NCBI GenBank assembly: GCA_014898415.1 | Contig: RCTD01000009.1 | Coordinates: forward strand, 1,178,001 to 1,242,000 | From: Stromatinia cepivora | Lineage: Eukaryota > Ascomycota > Leotiomycetes > Helotiales > Sclerotiniaceae | Reading direction: 5' to 3' | Length of the DNA stretch: 64,000 nucleotides | Shown here: positions 1 through 10,779 of the stretch, piece after piece | How the letters are laid out: each line of letters begins with the position of its first letter | How positions within the stretch are numbered: position 1 is the first letter of the stretch | The notes under the pieces: generated by a model | What the model saw: the letters and a program-made list of their open reading frames with translations, nothing else | What the model was told of the DNA's origin: nothing | Databases searched by the model: none | Made by a program: the position numbers and the translations under genes

Positions 1-982
1 CATATATATATTGATTATGATTATACTAATTTTGGTATATTTTGATTTAAAATATCTCCAGAGTATATATACTATTGAATATTCGTCGATAAAGACTTCA
101 TCATTATCATTAAATGTTATACAAATATACAATAACACATTCGCTTCGTTCTTTAAGTATTCCGATTTCAACTCAATATTGTAATATATATAACCATTGA
201 TTTTATAAACAAATACTATATTGGATCCTGCAATCTATATATATTCATTTAATATTTGATCAATTATATAAAACCATCTTTTCCCTTTCAATTATATCTT
301 CGTTTATCTAAACCATCACTCATAATTATTTTGATCGAACTTCGAAAAATTATTTGATTCCGATATTATAAAGATTTCTTATTATTTGATGAATATCGAA
401 GATAATCTTTAGATTTTTAAAACGATTTTAAAAAAAAGATATATAATAAATAAATTCAAAATAATAAAGAAATATAAAAATAAAACAATAAAAGAATTCA
501 TAAGATTATATTGTAATATATTTTCTTATAGTTATACGAACTTGCTTTTCGCCTTTATTATAATTCTGTATCAATATTATATAGATTGTTTTCCGTTCTA
601 ATCTATGATATTATAAGTTATAAACTATATTATTATATTTCAATTCTACTTCGATAGTATTATATAAAAACTCTGATTTTCATTTTGTTTTATCTTTACT
701 AATTATACTAATCCTTTCTCGATTTGCTTTACTTTCTAATCACTATTATATAATCGAATCTTATAATCTATTGATTTTTGATATAGGAAATAGTAGTATT
801 ATTGATTATATAAATTGAATTAAGGATCTATAATTCTAATAGAAATAGAATTGAGGTTATCCTCAAATATGGTCTGTGCATTATTGTGGTCTTGTAACCT
901 CAATTCTAATCCTATGATGGCCTCATTTCCAACAAATAATAATATAACTTTACAATAACAAATCTAATTATTCAATCTGAGA
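1..982. other. AT-rich, gene-free decayed sequence
   Basis: No coding frame is supported. The stretch is extremely AT-rich with frequent stops in all frames, like the decayed repeats that follow. The one distinct structure is a small inverted repeat at 846-908: 14-bp arms, TAGAATTGAGGTTA and its perfect complement, flank a 35-bp centre that is richer in G and C than its surroundings. It could be a remnant of a small transposon or a hairpin; nothing more can be said. Confidence 0.6.
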
Positions 983-987
983 TACCC

Positions 988-1278
988 TGTTACGGTTGTT
1001 GGAAGGATGTTGCTAGTAAAGCTAGAAATCTTTACAAGAAAACGGCTTCATTGTTAAAGACCAATGTACAATCGATGGTCTGTTATCAATTGATTAGAAA
1101 ACTTTATAAAATCTTTGTATTCATTAAACTTTAATATATGATCAACAATTTATTATCGTTCTGATATCGTTTTTTATTAGATTTAAAAAAAAAAGGTTTT
1201 TCTAGTTAGAAAAAAATAATGAAAAGTTTTATAGCTATTTTAGAATTAATTGATTCTTTGTTATTTATAATTCTGATA
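988..1278 (+). repeat. 5' LTR of Gypsy element 1
   Basis: The LTR begins TGTTACGGTTG directly after TACCC and ends at ...CTGATA, probably ancestral ...CTGACA. It aligns throughout with 9808-10099. This 5' copy keeps G and C in its first 20 bases, where the 3' copy has A and T. Confidence 0.9.
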
Positions 1279-2449
1279 ATTCTTTTCATTTTCCTTTTAG
1301 AAGCAATTTATCAATTAGTTATTATCGGTATCCTTTCGAATAATTATAGTGGGAACAAGAAGTACTTTAGATTTGTCGACCAGTTCAAATGCTTTGTAAA
1401 TTCGAAGGGAAAACATATCGAGGATCCAAAACGGTAATGAAGATGAGGCATCGATATTAAATCGTCAATTTATTATATAATTTGAAGTAGAATTAATATA
1501 AAGATTCGAAAATATACAAAAGGAATTCGAAATCTTTAGATTAGAAAATCAATAATAGATTAAATAAACCTTTATCTGTTTTATACAAAAAAAAATAATT
1601 AGTTTGTTGATAGCAACCATCAACGATAAAAAGGCGATATCCAATTCCATTCCAATTCTTTAAGGAAGATCCCTGAAACTTCAAAAACTTCTATTTTATA
1701 AAGGTTCCATTATTATAGAAACAAAAGATTTCTTTTTTCAAGTTAAACTCATATTTCGGAATGATAATGGATATTACTTTTCGATAGATCAAAAGAAAAT
1801 AGATTATATTATTCAATACTTCCAAAAACAACCTTTTGCAATTTGATATCGATACAAAAATGAGACAATAGATTCAAATATAATATAGAAAGAGTTTAAG
1901 GAATATATATATAATATAATATTAAACAAAGACAATTGTCAATATTTGGCTATATAACAAATAATCTATACTAAATAATAATCTATATAAAGTATAAACA
2001 ATTTTGTAATATATTTTGATAATTTAAAGAAGAAGATCGAATTGGAGGTGGATAATATTCGAAAAGAATATCTTTTAACAGATCTACTTCCTTATATCAC
2101 AAAAAGAATTTCGGAATCACTCCAATAATTAGAAAACAAAAACGAATTAATTAAGCAAATATACCATTTGGAAAATATAGATAAAATATATCGCACAACA
2201 GACCCCTCCGATATGCCCTATAATCGAAAACAGAATAATCTTTTTACACAATCCAATTACCCTTCCAATCTCCTTCAAAACAAACAATCTCAAAAACAGA
2301 ATAATTCATTACCGATTAGCAATATATAACCATAGCCTTAATATTCCAAATCTCCCTTTACAGAAAAGAAAGATAAAGGAATTTCGAAGAAAGATTATCG
2401 AGAATAGGAATTGCAGTATTTCCATTACCAACAATTGGGTTATTATTCG

Positions 2450-2545
2450 AAAGGATATATTAATCTATATATTTATTGATAATGTAAAAGTAATCATTTA
2501 ATCTATAATTGTTTTGTATATTTTCTACAAAATAACAATTAGAGA
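2450..2545 (+). pseudogene. Zinc-knuckle remnant of Gypsy 1 gag
   Basis: In one forward frame a C-x2-C-x4-H-x4-C spacing survives (CKSNH then Asn-Cys) around 2480-2515, interrupted just upstream by stop codons. This is the nucleocapsid zinc knuckle found at the end of Gypsy gag. The rest of gag, about 1,600-2,450, is too decayed to define. Confidence 0.5.
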
Positions 2546-2589
2546 AACATTGTGATTTAATAATAACTTTAATTATTTCAATAACCCTA

Positions 2590-2900
2590 GATCCTCAACA
2601 AAAAGAATGTATTATCCTAATTATCGAAACAAACTTCAAGGTTGACAACATTTCGACAAAGATGCGCTATTTCATCGATTCCGGAACGCAAATTAATATT
2701 ATTCAACAAAACAAATGTATCGAATAGGATTGGGTCCCTGATCCCAGCAAAGATCCTTTATTAGTATTAATTAATAATACTAGTATACCCTTTTATAATA
2801 ACCATTAATTCATTATTAAATTAATAAACGAATATAAAGAAAAAAAAACATATACTCATCAATTCATCATTACCATTTTGAATCTACCAAAGATCGATGC
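2590..2900 (+). pseudogene. Aspartic protease remnant of Gypsy 1
   Basis: The active-site triad Asp-Ser-Gly is intact at 2677-2685, inside IDSGTQINII. This matches the retropepsin core (hydrophobic-D-S/T-G) of Gypsy polyproteins. It lies upstream of the reverse transcriptase, as expected. Stops interrupt the frame on both sides, so it is not functional. Confidence 0.75.
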
Positions 2901-3249
2901 TGTTCTAAAACTACCTTGACTTCAAACAGTAAACCTTGATATCAATTGATAATCAATTTTGTTCTATTTCAAGCTTACATTACAAAATCTCGAAATAATA
3001 ATGGTTAAAGAATTATACAAAAAGATAAAGATCGGGATCAAAATCTATATATTATTATCTGAAACCCAATCAATTATAAGAATATCACCAAACTCCAAGA
3101 ATATCCTTATATTATTATCCTTACAAATACCTTCTGAATATAAAGAATATAAGAAAGCCTTTTTAGAAGATAAAAACAATATATTATCCAACCATCATTC
3201 AATGGAATATTATATTGACCTTGAACCCGGATCAATCTCCCTTTAGGGA

Positions 3250-4000
3250 TTAATATATACTCTTTCAAAAAAGGAACTAACAATTCTACAAAAATATCTC
3301 GAAGAATATTAAAAGAAAGATTGGATTCATTATTCGATTAGCTCCGCCAAAGCCCCGATCATGTTTATTCCAAAGAAAGGAGGTGGTTATCGGTTATACA
3401 TCGATTATCATGGCCTCAATAGGATTACAAAAAAGGAATCGTTGGATCGCTTAAGGTAAGGGGTCTTTTTTACAAAGCTTGATCTCAAAGATGTATATTA
3501 TCGAATACATATACAAAAAGGCGATAAATGGAAGACAGCGTTCTGTACTCGTTACGGACAGTTCGAATACTTAGTCATGCCTTTCGGCCTAACCAATGCC
3601 CTTATTATCTTTCAGATATACATCAATCAAATATTCGCTGGTCTTATAGATAGTATTTGTATTATATATTTTGATAATATTCTTATTTATTCCAAAAATA
3701 GGGAAACCTATATTGTTGATATTTATAAGATCTTCGCTAAACTGTTTGAATATAAGCTTTATACCAAATTAAAGAAATATATATTTTATATATACGAAAT
3801 GGAATTTCTGGGTTTTATTATATCAGGGAAAAGTGTTATTATAGAATTAAACAGAATTCAAATTATCATTGAATGGTTTATATCGATGTCCCTCTGCGAA
3901 GTTCAAATCTTCTTAGGTTTTGCAAATTTTTATCGATGGTTTATCGTAATCTATTTGCAAATCGTTTATAATTTAATAAACCTATTATAAAGTATCAAAA
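3250..4000 (+). pseudogene. Reverse transcriptase remnant of Gypsy 1
   Basis: The open stretch 3577-3987 starts MPFGLTNA, a diagnostic Gypsy RT motif (usually MPFGLTNAP). It continues with YFDNILIYSK, where the catalytic YxDD has become F-D-N, then FLGFIIS and FLGFANFYRWFI. Upstream, 3355-3560 encodes decayed forms of the fingers (FIPKK then YIDYHGLN). The Asp-to-Asn change and the in-frame stops upstream are what RIP (G to A) would leave. No activity is possible. Confidence 0.88.
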
Positions 4001-4699
4001 AGGGAAAAGCTATATTAGAATTCAAATGGATAAAAAAGGTTCAAAATGCTTTTGATAATTTAAAAGAAGCCTTTATTATAATGCCGATACTCCGATATTT
4101 TGATTTAATACTTCGAATCCTAATCGAAACCGATACTTTTGGATTTGCATTAAAATATATACTCTTTTAATTATTCTTCGATAATATAAACGATTCTACT
4201 ATTTCTCAATGATATTCTGTTGTCTTTTATTCGTAGAAGCTTAATCCAATAGAACAAAGGTATTTCATTCATAATCAAGAATTTTTGGTTATTTATATAG
4301 CTTTTGTTCAATAACAGTATTACATTACAAATAATCGATATATTATTATAATTAAAACGGATTATAACAATCTTCAATACTTTATAAAGAAAAAAGAATT
4401 CAATAATAAACAAATATAATAAACCAAAATCCTGATCGCTTATAATTTTATAATTATATATAGATCGGGCAAATTAAATCCTATCGATAATTCGTCAAAA
4501 CAACCAGATTACGCGGAAAACATGAATAATATCAATGAAATGCTACCTATATTACAAAATAAGTTGAAAAATACTGTAATAATAATCACAATTTTCTTTC
4601 TCCCGAAAATAGAGATAGAATCCTTACAAAATATTATAAACCTCTTTCAACGGAAAGAGTATAATTTACTCTTATACGATTCTAAAGAATCGTTAATAG

Positions 4700-5866
4700 G
4701 AATTAATTGCAAATAATTGATATTACATCGAATAACTAGTATATTAATTAATAACAAAACAATATTTGAATCAATATCGAAACCAATAAAAAATGCTTTG
4801 TTATAATTTCAAAAGAATAACGATTTTATAAAGAGTAAGGAGTATCTGAAATACCAATATAGTTCAATTGAAGATACTGCATTTTGGAAAGTCGATATCA
4901 ATAATTTGCTTATTTATAATAAATATGTTTTTGTATTATTAGATAGAATTATAAAAATCAAAATCTTGGAGGTCTATTACAATAACCCTATAAAAGATTA
5001 TTAAAGTATCAAGAAAACCTAAGAGATATTGAAAAACAAGTATTTCTGGTTTAATATAATAAAAGATATGAAAAGGCATATACGAATATATACTATTTAC
5101 CAGCGGATAGCTATAAAGCGTCATCGGCCCTACAGCGAATTATAAACCCTACCATTCCTTTCTGATCCTTGGAAAGAAATAATAATGGATTTTATTATAA
5201 ATCTATTTCCTTCAAAAATAGATAAATATATATACAATACTGTTTTTATTATTGTCGATAGATATATAAAACTTGCCTAATATATTTCAATCAATAAAAC
5301 AATAACCTCATCTGAATTAATAGAGATTCTATTTCGATATATTTTTAAGGATTTCGATACATCGAAGAGAATAATTTCAAATCGAGGATTACAATTCACA
5401 AATAAATTTTGGGGGAATTTGTTTTTCTATTTGAGAATATATCGCAAATTATCGATAGCGTTTCATCTACAAATCAATGGGCAAACAAAATAACAAAACC
5501 AGAATCTAATTCATTATATTATATGTTATATTAATTGAAGATAAAACGATTGGGTATCGTTATTACTTCTAATAGAATTCATATATAATGCGATATAGTA
5601 TAATGTAATTAGCGAAACACTCTTTAAAGTAATATATAGATACCTGCTTATATTTAACTATATCAACAAGAATGCCGATACCGAAGGGAAAATATCTACT
5701 GTATAAGAATATATCGAATCGTTAAACCAGAAAAGGATAAAGCTGGTAGAAATTTAGAATAACTCAACAAAAAAGAGATCAAAGAATAACAAAAAAGATT
5801 TACCCCGGCGATTTCATATCGGTAATAAAATTATGTTCAACATCAAGAATATCAAACAATTATAAT
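4700..5866 (+). pseudogene. Integrase remnant of Gypsy 1
   Basis: One forward frame keeps the order of a retroviral-type integrase. A zinc-finger remnant lies near 5040-5110, the core begins near 5165 with WKEIIMDFIINLFP (first catalytic Asp), then ISNRGLQF at about 5380 (ancestral SDRG, second Asp now Asn), then QINGQTK at about 5475. The frame ends at the IGNKIMFNIKNIK segment, where a gag-only element is inserted. The integrase tail and chromodomain resume at 7548. Confidence 0.8.
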
Positions 5867-7542
5867 TGTGACGAATCCAACGAGCGTTTAGAAATCAACC
5901 TTAGAATTAAAAGCTACAGAGCTAAAAAGAGTATACTACAAAACTATATATATGATCGGCTCGAAGCTTAGTACCATATTAATTCGATCGGATACAATTA
6001 TATATATCTCGTAACACTACCCCCTCCTTCTGAAAAGTTCGCCTTGAATTCATTTAAAATGAATAATTTAAATACAAAATAATCATTAATCTTCTTTTGA
6101 TAAAAATACCTAATATACAAATTATATTACAATCAATGAATATACATCCACTATACTATATACCTCCTTCAAACGATCTTCAAAATATCGGCCATTGATT
6201 ATCTCTCCTAGATCCTCATCATCGTCGCTTTCGAATTCAATAATCAATATAATAACCGGAACAGACTCTTATCGATTTCGAATTCCTTGATATAGATTTA
6301 ACGGATAGATTTATATTCAATAAGAAATACTTCCATATTATATATATTTATTTTGCTTGCACAAAAAAGTTCTTTCAGAAAAGGAAAACTCGAGTATTCG
6401 TATATAGAATAGAATTAAGATACAATTAAGCTTATCCGATTGAATATCAAAAGGATTAAAGATATTAATAACATTAAAATTGCTAATATCCATTGAATCG
6501 TAGTTCCGAAAATGAAATGGATTCTGTAATATATATAAGGCTTTAGATTTACTAGAATAGAATGATACAGGGAATCCATTCGCTATACGAACAGTTAATT
6601 GTTATATAACCTAAACAAAATCGGGATAAAAACAAAGAAAAGAAAACTATTAAAAAAAACGATTTCTAAGAATAATATTGAATTCATTATAAAAGATTGA
6701 GATTTTATTCGAATCAAACTAATTCTGACCTTTAGCTTTGTAAAAAGTTCTTTCGAATTGTACAATATAGATATATAAAGAATTGATTCCTTATTTGAAA
6801 ATGAATAACTTGTTTTCGGTTTCTTGAACTTTATTCGGATTATTGTAAATATATATGAATTGATTTAGGATCGCTGTATAATCTAAAAAAACGTTTTAAT
6901 CAAAAAAAAAAAACTGAAATAGTATTATAACTTATATATAAAATTCGAGATTGAAATAAACATAATAAAATTGAACTATAAAATCGCCGATCGTAGTACC
7001 ATTTATTTGTAGTTTCGCTTGAATCAAGGGAAACCAGATATCGAATTTTTGAAAACTATTATTGAACTTTTCAGGATCAAAAAGAAAAAGTTTCGGATAA
7101 AAATAAATATGAGCAACAGAAGTATATTTGAGAATCAGGGAGTGTAGAAACAAGATTTTATCTCATTAATGAATCATTTCGCCATAAAGTTCTGTAATCA
7201 CGAAATTTATTGAATCGTAATTTATAACTTAGAAATTAAAAGTAAAAAAAAAGACAATACTTTCGAATAATATCAAGAAGATTTATATACAAATGAAAAA
7301 GCAAAAGTAATATATCTAGACAAAAACAAACGAAATGTACATAAATATATGCAAATGTTATTCCATTTTTTATTTGGAAAAGCTTTTAATAATATAACGA
7401 ACCCAACGAACGTTTAAAGATCAATTTTAAAATTAAAAGCTATAGAGTTAAAGAAAGTGTACTACAAAGCTATATATATGATCGGCTCGAAGCTTAATAC
7501 CGTACTAGCTCGATCGGACGCGATCACGTGTATCTCGTGACA
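5867..7542 (-). mobile_element. Gag-only LTR retrotransposon (TR-GAG-like), copy 1
   Basis: This is a 1,676-bp element with 150-bp LTRs (5867-6016 and 7393-7542) flanked by the perfect 5-bp duplication ATAAT (5862-5866 and 7543-7547). Read on the minus strand, the LTR starts TGTCACGAG and ends CGTCACA, and a purine tract, AGAAGGAGGGGGTAG, sits directly before the 3' LTR. The orientation is therefore minus. The minus strand encodes a decayed Gag and nothing resembling protease, RT or integrase. A second copy of exactly the same length lies at 30874-32549. It is inserted in the integrase end of Gypsy 1 and is therefore younger than that element. Confidence 0.9.
6090..7240 (-). pseudogene. Gag remnant of gag-only element, copy 1
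   Basis: The longest open piece (6932-7153, minus) includes FDPEKFNNSFQKFDIW followed by KLQINGTTIGDF. This matches the start of the retrotransposon gag domain, which typically reads (F)DG-x-K-x3-W-x2-Q-x-K-L and later YV-x-S-x-LEG. Downstream, after stops, the same strand shows a fragment ending FERTFYKAKGQN and an acidic tail (EFESDDDEDLGE). The ancestral ATG near 7232 is now ATA here but intact in copy 2. The homology to gag is by motif, not by search. Confidence 0.65.
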
Positions 7543-7547
7543 ATAAT

Positions 7548-7900
7548 TCAAAAAGAAATTCTCCAATCGTTTTATAGACCCCTTTATCATTATTAATATC
7601 AAGAGTAATGGATAAATATACGAACTAGTACTTCCAATATTATACAAAATATATAATATCTTTCATATTTTGCTACTCGAACCATAATTTGAATGCGAAG
7701 ATACCATCGACCCCCTGCCTCCTAAAGAAATTGAAGGATATATAGAATATAAAGTCGAAAAAATATTAGTTTATAAAAAGAGAAAATAAAGAATACAATA
7801 TTTAATATAATAAAAAAACTATCAGCCAACAAAAGATATATAGAAAACTTTACAAAACTTAATATATATCAAAAAACATTTAAAGAACTACAAAAAAGAA
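7548..7900 (+). pseudogene. Integrase tail and chromodomain of Gypsy 1
   Basis: After the nested insertion the Gypsy frame resumes. About 7700-7780 reads a Pro-rich linker, then KEIEGYIEYKVEKILVYK, the first strands of a chromodomain as found at the C-terminus of chromoviral integrases. Downstream the aromatic cage and WEP motif can be recognised only if TAG/TAA stops are taken as former TGG Trp codons. That fits RIP. The domain normally targets integration to methylated histone H3. Confidence 0.7.
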
Positions 7901-8312
7901 AATACATTGCTATTACAATGATAACAAAGAATAAAAAAATGATATTATCAAAGTATATTATAAAGACAAAGAGGATTTATATTCATATTAAAAAATTAGG
8001 ATATTTATATTTAAAAATCTTCATACAATTAATCTACCCTGATAAATCATTATAAATACATTATTTTCATTTTACTACCAAATATTTATATTTCCTTTAC
8101 TTTCTTACTTCCTTCTTCAATAACCTATCTTCACTTATATTATCCGAATCCTTATCAATATTCAATTCCGTTGATTGATAGAATATTCGCCGAATATATT
8201 TTTCAGTAATAGAATCCCGATAGGAAATTTATAGAATCATTGCAGAAATGGATATAAAAGGAGATTTAATTACACTTTGTAATCGAGGTCTGAAAGATCT
8301 GTTAATATTTAA

Positions 8313-8972
8313 TTATCGATCAATTAAATTCAAATCATTATATTTGTTATATCGATCTAAAAACTCTTTCGCTAATTGATCATATTCATCTAAGACAATA
8401 TTTATATCATTACCATTGGAGTCCTTTAAAAGGTTGAGATTCTCAGTTTGAATTATTGATTCCTTTATTGCAGGCGTTGTTGACTTTATTGAAGCTATCA
8501 ATGATTCTCGATGAACGATCGATAGTATTATATTGGTCTTAGAAACTGGATTTAGTTTATCAGAACTTATCGGAAATAAGAGCGGTGTATTAGTTATTAG
8601 AATCTTTTCTTTTTTAAGCCTTTTAAAGCTCGATGATTTAGTATTTAGTTATTATAGGTCCTTGTCATCGTTATCAAGAAATTCAGCCGATTCCGATGCT
8701 TTTCTTTTGACAGGAACCGATTTGGGAGCTTTCCTGATAGATTTCGTCTTAGTTATTCGAAATATAACGATCTGTGACTTCTTCGCTGCCGTTCCGCTAG
8801 TACTTCTGGTACTTTTGGCCTTACCTTTGATTGTCTTTCGATGTATCGATTTCGCTGGTGGAGTACAAATGGATTTCGATGATCGAATCGGAGAAGCCTT
8901 AAAAATCTCTTCCTCATCCTTTTCATTAATAATATCCTCCAACTCATTATCATTCGCTGGTTTATCCATCAA
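8313..8972 (-). pseudogene. Antisense ORF in the 3' region of Gypsy 1
   Basis: Between the chromodomain and the 3' LTR, one minus-strand frame runs from an ATG at 8972 to a stop at 8313. It is broken only by two adjacent TAA codons near 8650, exactly what CAA CAA (Gln-Gln) would become through RIP. The about 218-residue product starts MMDKPANDNELEDIINEKDEEE, is acidic at first, then strongly basic (KSICTPPAKSIHRKTIKGKAK), and ends with an acidic, Asn-rich stretch. It has no membrane segments and no domain I recognise. Additional minus-strand genes of unknown function are known from some fungal Gypsy elements (the brtn gene of Botrytis elements); equivalence is inference. Confidence 0.6.
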
Positions 8973-9807
8973 TTGTTAATATAATTATCCGATTGTTAAT
9001 AAAAAACGTAATGAATTATATCCAATGTACTAATAGAATATTGTTACAAATCTATATATATCTCCATCAACTTCATCAATTTCTTTATCTATACATTTAA
9101 TACCAATATAATTTCCTTTGTATTATGGGGTGGCTATATCAAACTATGTTTCTTTTATTTGCAAAGGAAAACCTTTACCCTTTATATGAATTTAATTTGC
9201 CAACCCTCCAATTTCCTTAATAATATAGCCTCTTCCAACAAACCCATTTCGATTGTCTACTATTCGCGATGAAGCTGTAATAAACGGTTTATCACAGGAT
9301 TAACATTTTCTAATGGTATTATACAAGATTTCTTTTTTCGAGTATATTCTGTATATACCAGATCTGATCCTTTTGGAAAAAAGCATTCCTCATTTATTAT
9401 CTTTTTTTTAAGCAAAGATTTTGTATTATCGTAATAAGCGATATATTTAATGTAGCGAAGGTATATTGAATATATAAATTGCAAAAGCACATAAACCAAA
9501 TACACTGTTAATTCGGAAAAGGGTTGAGATATAACAGAAAAAGTAACAAAAAGTTTTAAAATATGATATCACAATTGCAACACCGAAGTACGAAATTTCG
9601 AAGATAGAATTCCAATAGATTTATATAGTTTTCAAAAAACAGATTATATATATTTTTGTTATTATTATTATTGTTATTTATCTTTTTATTTGTAATACAA
9701 AAAGTATCCTACATTGTAATCATTTTATCGATCGATAACTCTCTACAATTATAAATAGATCAGCAAATCATCAGCTTTTCGAAAGCGAAGCCTCGAAGGG
9801 AAGGCTT

Positions 9808-10099
9808 TATTATAATTGTTAGAAGAATATTGCTAATAAAATTAGAAATCTTTACAAAAAAAACGATTTCATTGTTAAAGGTCAATATACAATTGATAAT
9901 CTGCTATTGATTGATTAGAAAACTCTGTAAAATCTCTACATTCATTAAACTCTAATATATGATCGATGATTTGTTATCATTCCGATATCGTTCTTTATTG
10001 GATTTAAAAGAAAAAGGTTCTTCTAATTAGAAAAGGATAATGAAAAGTTTTATAGCTGTTTTAGGACTAATTGATTCTTTGCCACTTGTGACTCTGATA
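9808..10099 (+). repeat. 3' LTR of Gypsy element 1
   Basis: This copy aligns with 988-1278 over its full length; nearly all differences are transitions. It is followed by the target duplication TACCC at 10100-10104. Confidence 0.9.
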
Positions 10100-10104
10100 T
10101 ACCC

Positions 10105-10779
10105 TAAAAAAAAGAAAAGCAATAAAAAGATCGATTATTATTTACAAACTATAATATATCTTTATAATAACAAAAAACCCTTTATAATAAAGATTTTAAA
10201 GATAATGAATGCTTTAATAAAAAGAATACTAATAATTAGAAAATCGTAAATTCAATTGAAAAAGAATCCCTTATTGAAAAACTTTAATTTATATCAAAAA
10301 AACTAATTGAAAAAAGAAAAAAAATTACAAAACAAAAACCAATTCAAAACCAATTAATAACATTATTCAAATCTATTAATATAATTCAATCATCAAAATC
10401 CCCTACTAAATCTTTTGAAATACAAAATATCATTTCAATCTTTAATACAGATTGTAAATCAAATAAAAAATAAATAAATCATTCTTCAACAAAAAAACCT
10501 TTTACAAAATCTAATAATAAAAAAAAGAATTATTCTTTTAATATTAAACAAAAACCTATAATACTAAAAATCCCTATTCGTTATTCAAATCGCATTCAGG
10601 AATTATTAAAAAGTTCTATTATAAATACAAAATCCATTACAAAACATTTAATTAAACATCCAAGGAAAATTAGAAATAAAAAAAATAATAAAAATATTTC
10701 TTAAAAACTTAAAATTCCTATCAAATTTGATAAAGAAATAATAGAAATTGATTTAAACTAATAAAAATCTAAAGTATAC
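10105..10779. other. AT-rich decayed sequence, no gene seen
   Basis: Poly-A-rich and stop-dense on both strands. The plus strand between 10260 and 10760 is unusually rich in AAA and AAT codons, so it may be a very old gag-like remnant, but no motif is left to support this. Confidence 0.5.

Larger units (their letters stand above)
988..10099 (+). mobile_element. Full-length chromodomain Gypsy LTR retrotransposon, RIP-decayed, with nested insertion
   Basis: The element is bounded by direct LTRs (988-1278 and 9808-10099) and a perfect 5-bp target duplication, TACCC (983-987 and 10100-10104). The two LTRs differ almost only by C/T and G/A transitions, as RIP produces. A purine-rich tract just before the 3' LTR (about 9793-9805) fits a polypurine primer. 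Inside, in plus-strand order, are gag and zinc-knuckle remnants, an aspartic protease, reverse transcriptase, RNase H, integrase and a chromodomain. That order is typical of Ty3/Gypsy chromoviruses. A 1,676-bp gag-only element (5867-7542) interrupts the end of the integrase. Without it the element is about 7.4 kb. It is certainly inactive: many Trp and Gln codons have become stops and catalytic Asp codons have become Asn. Confidence 0.93.

Noticed and set aside
1219..1437. Frame starting MKSFIAILELID, with a similar start near 10040
   Set aside because: The shared start lies within the two LTRs of Gypsy 1, so the similarity is LTR identity and not a gene family.
8533..8979. 148-codon plus-strand frame in the 3' part of Gypsy 1
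   Set aside because: It lies opposite the longer antisense frame, which has better composition; the plus frame has no Gypsy domain. It could be the real one, but the minus frame is preferred.
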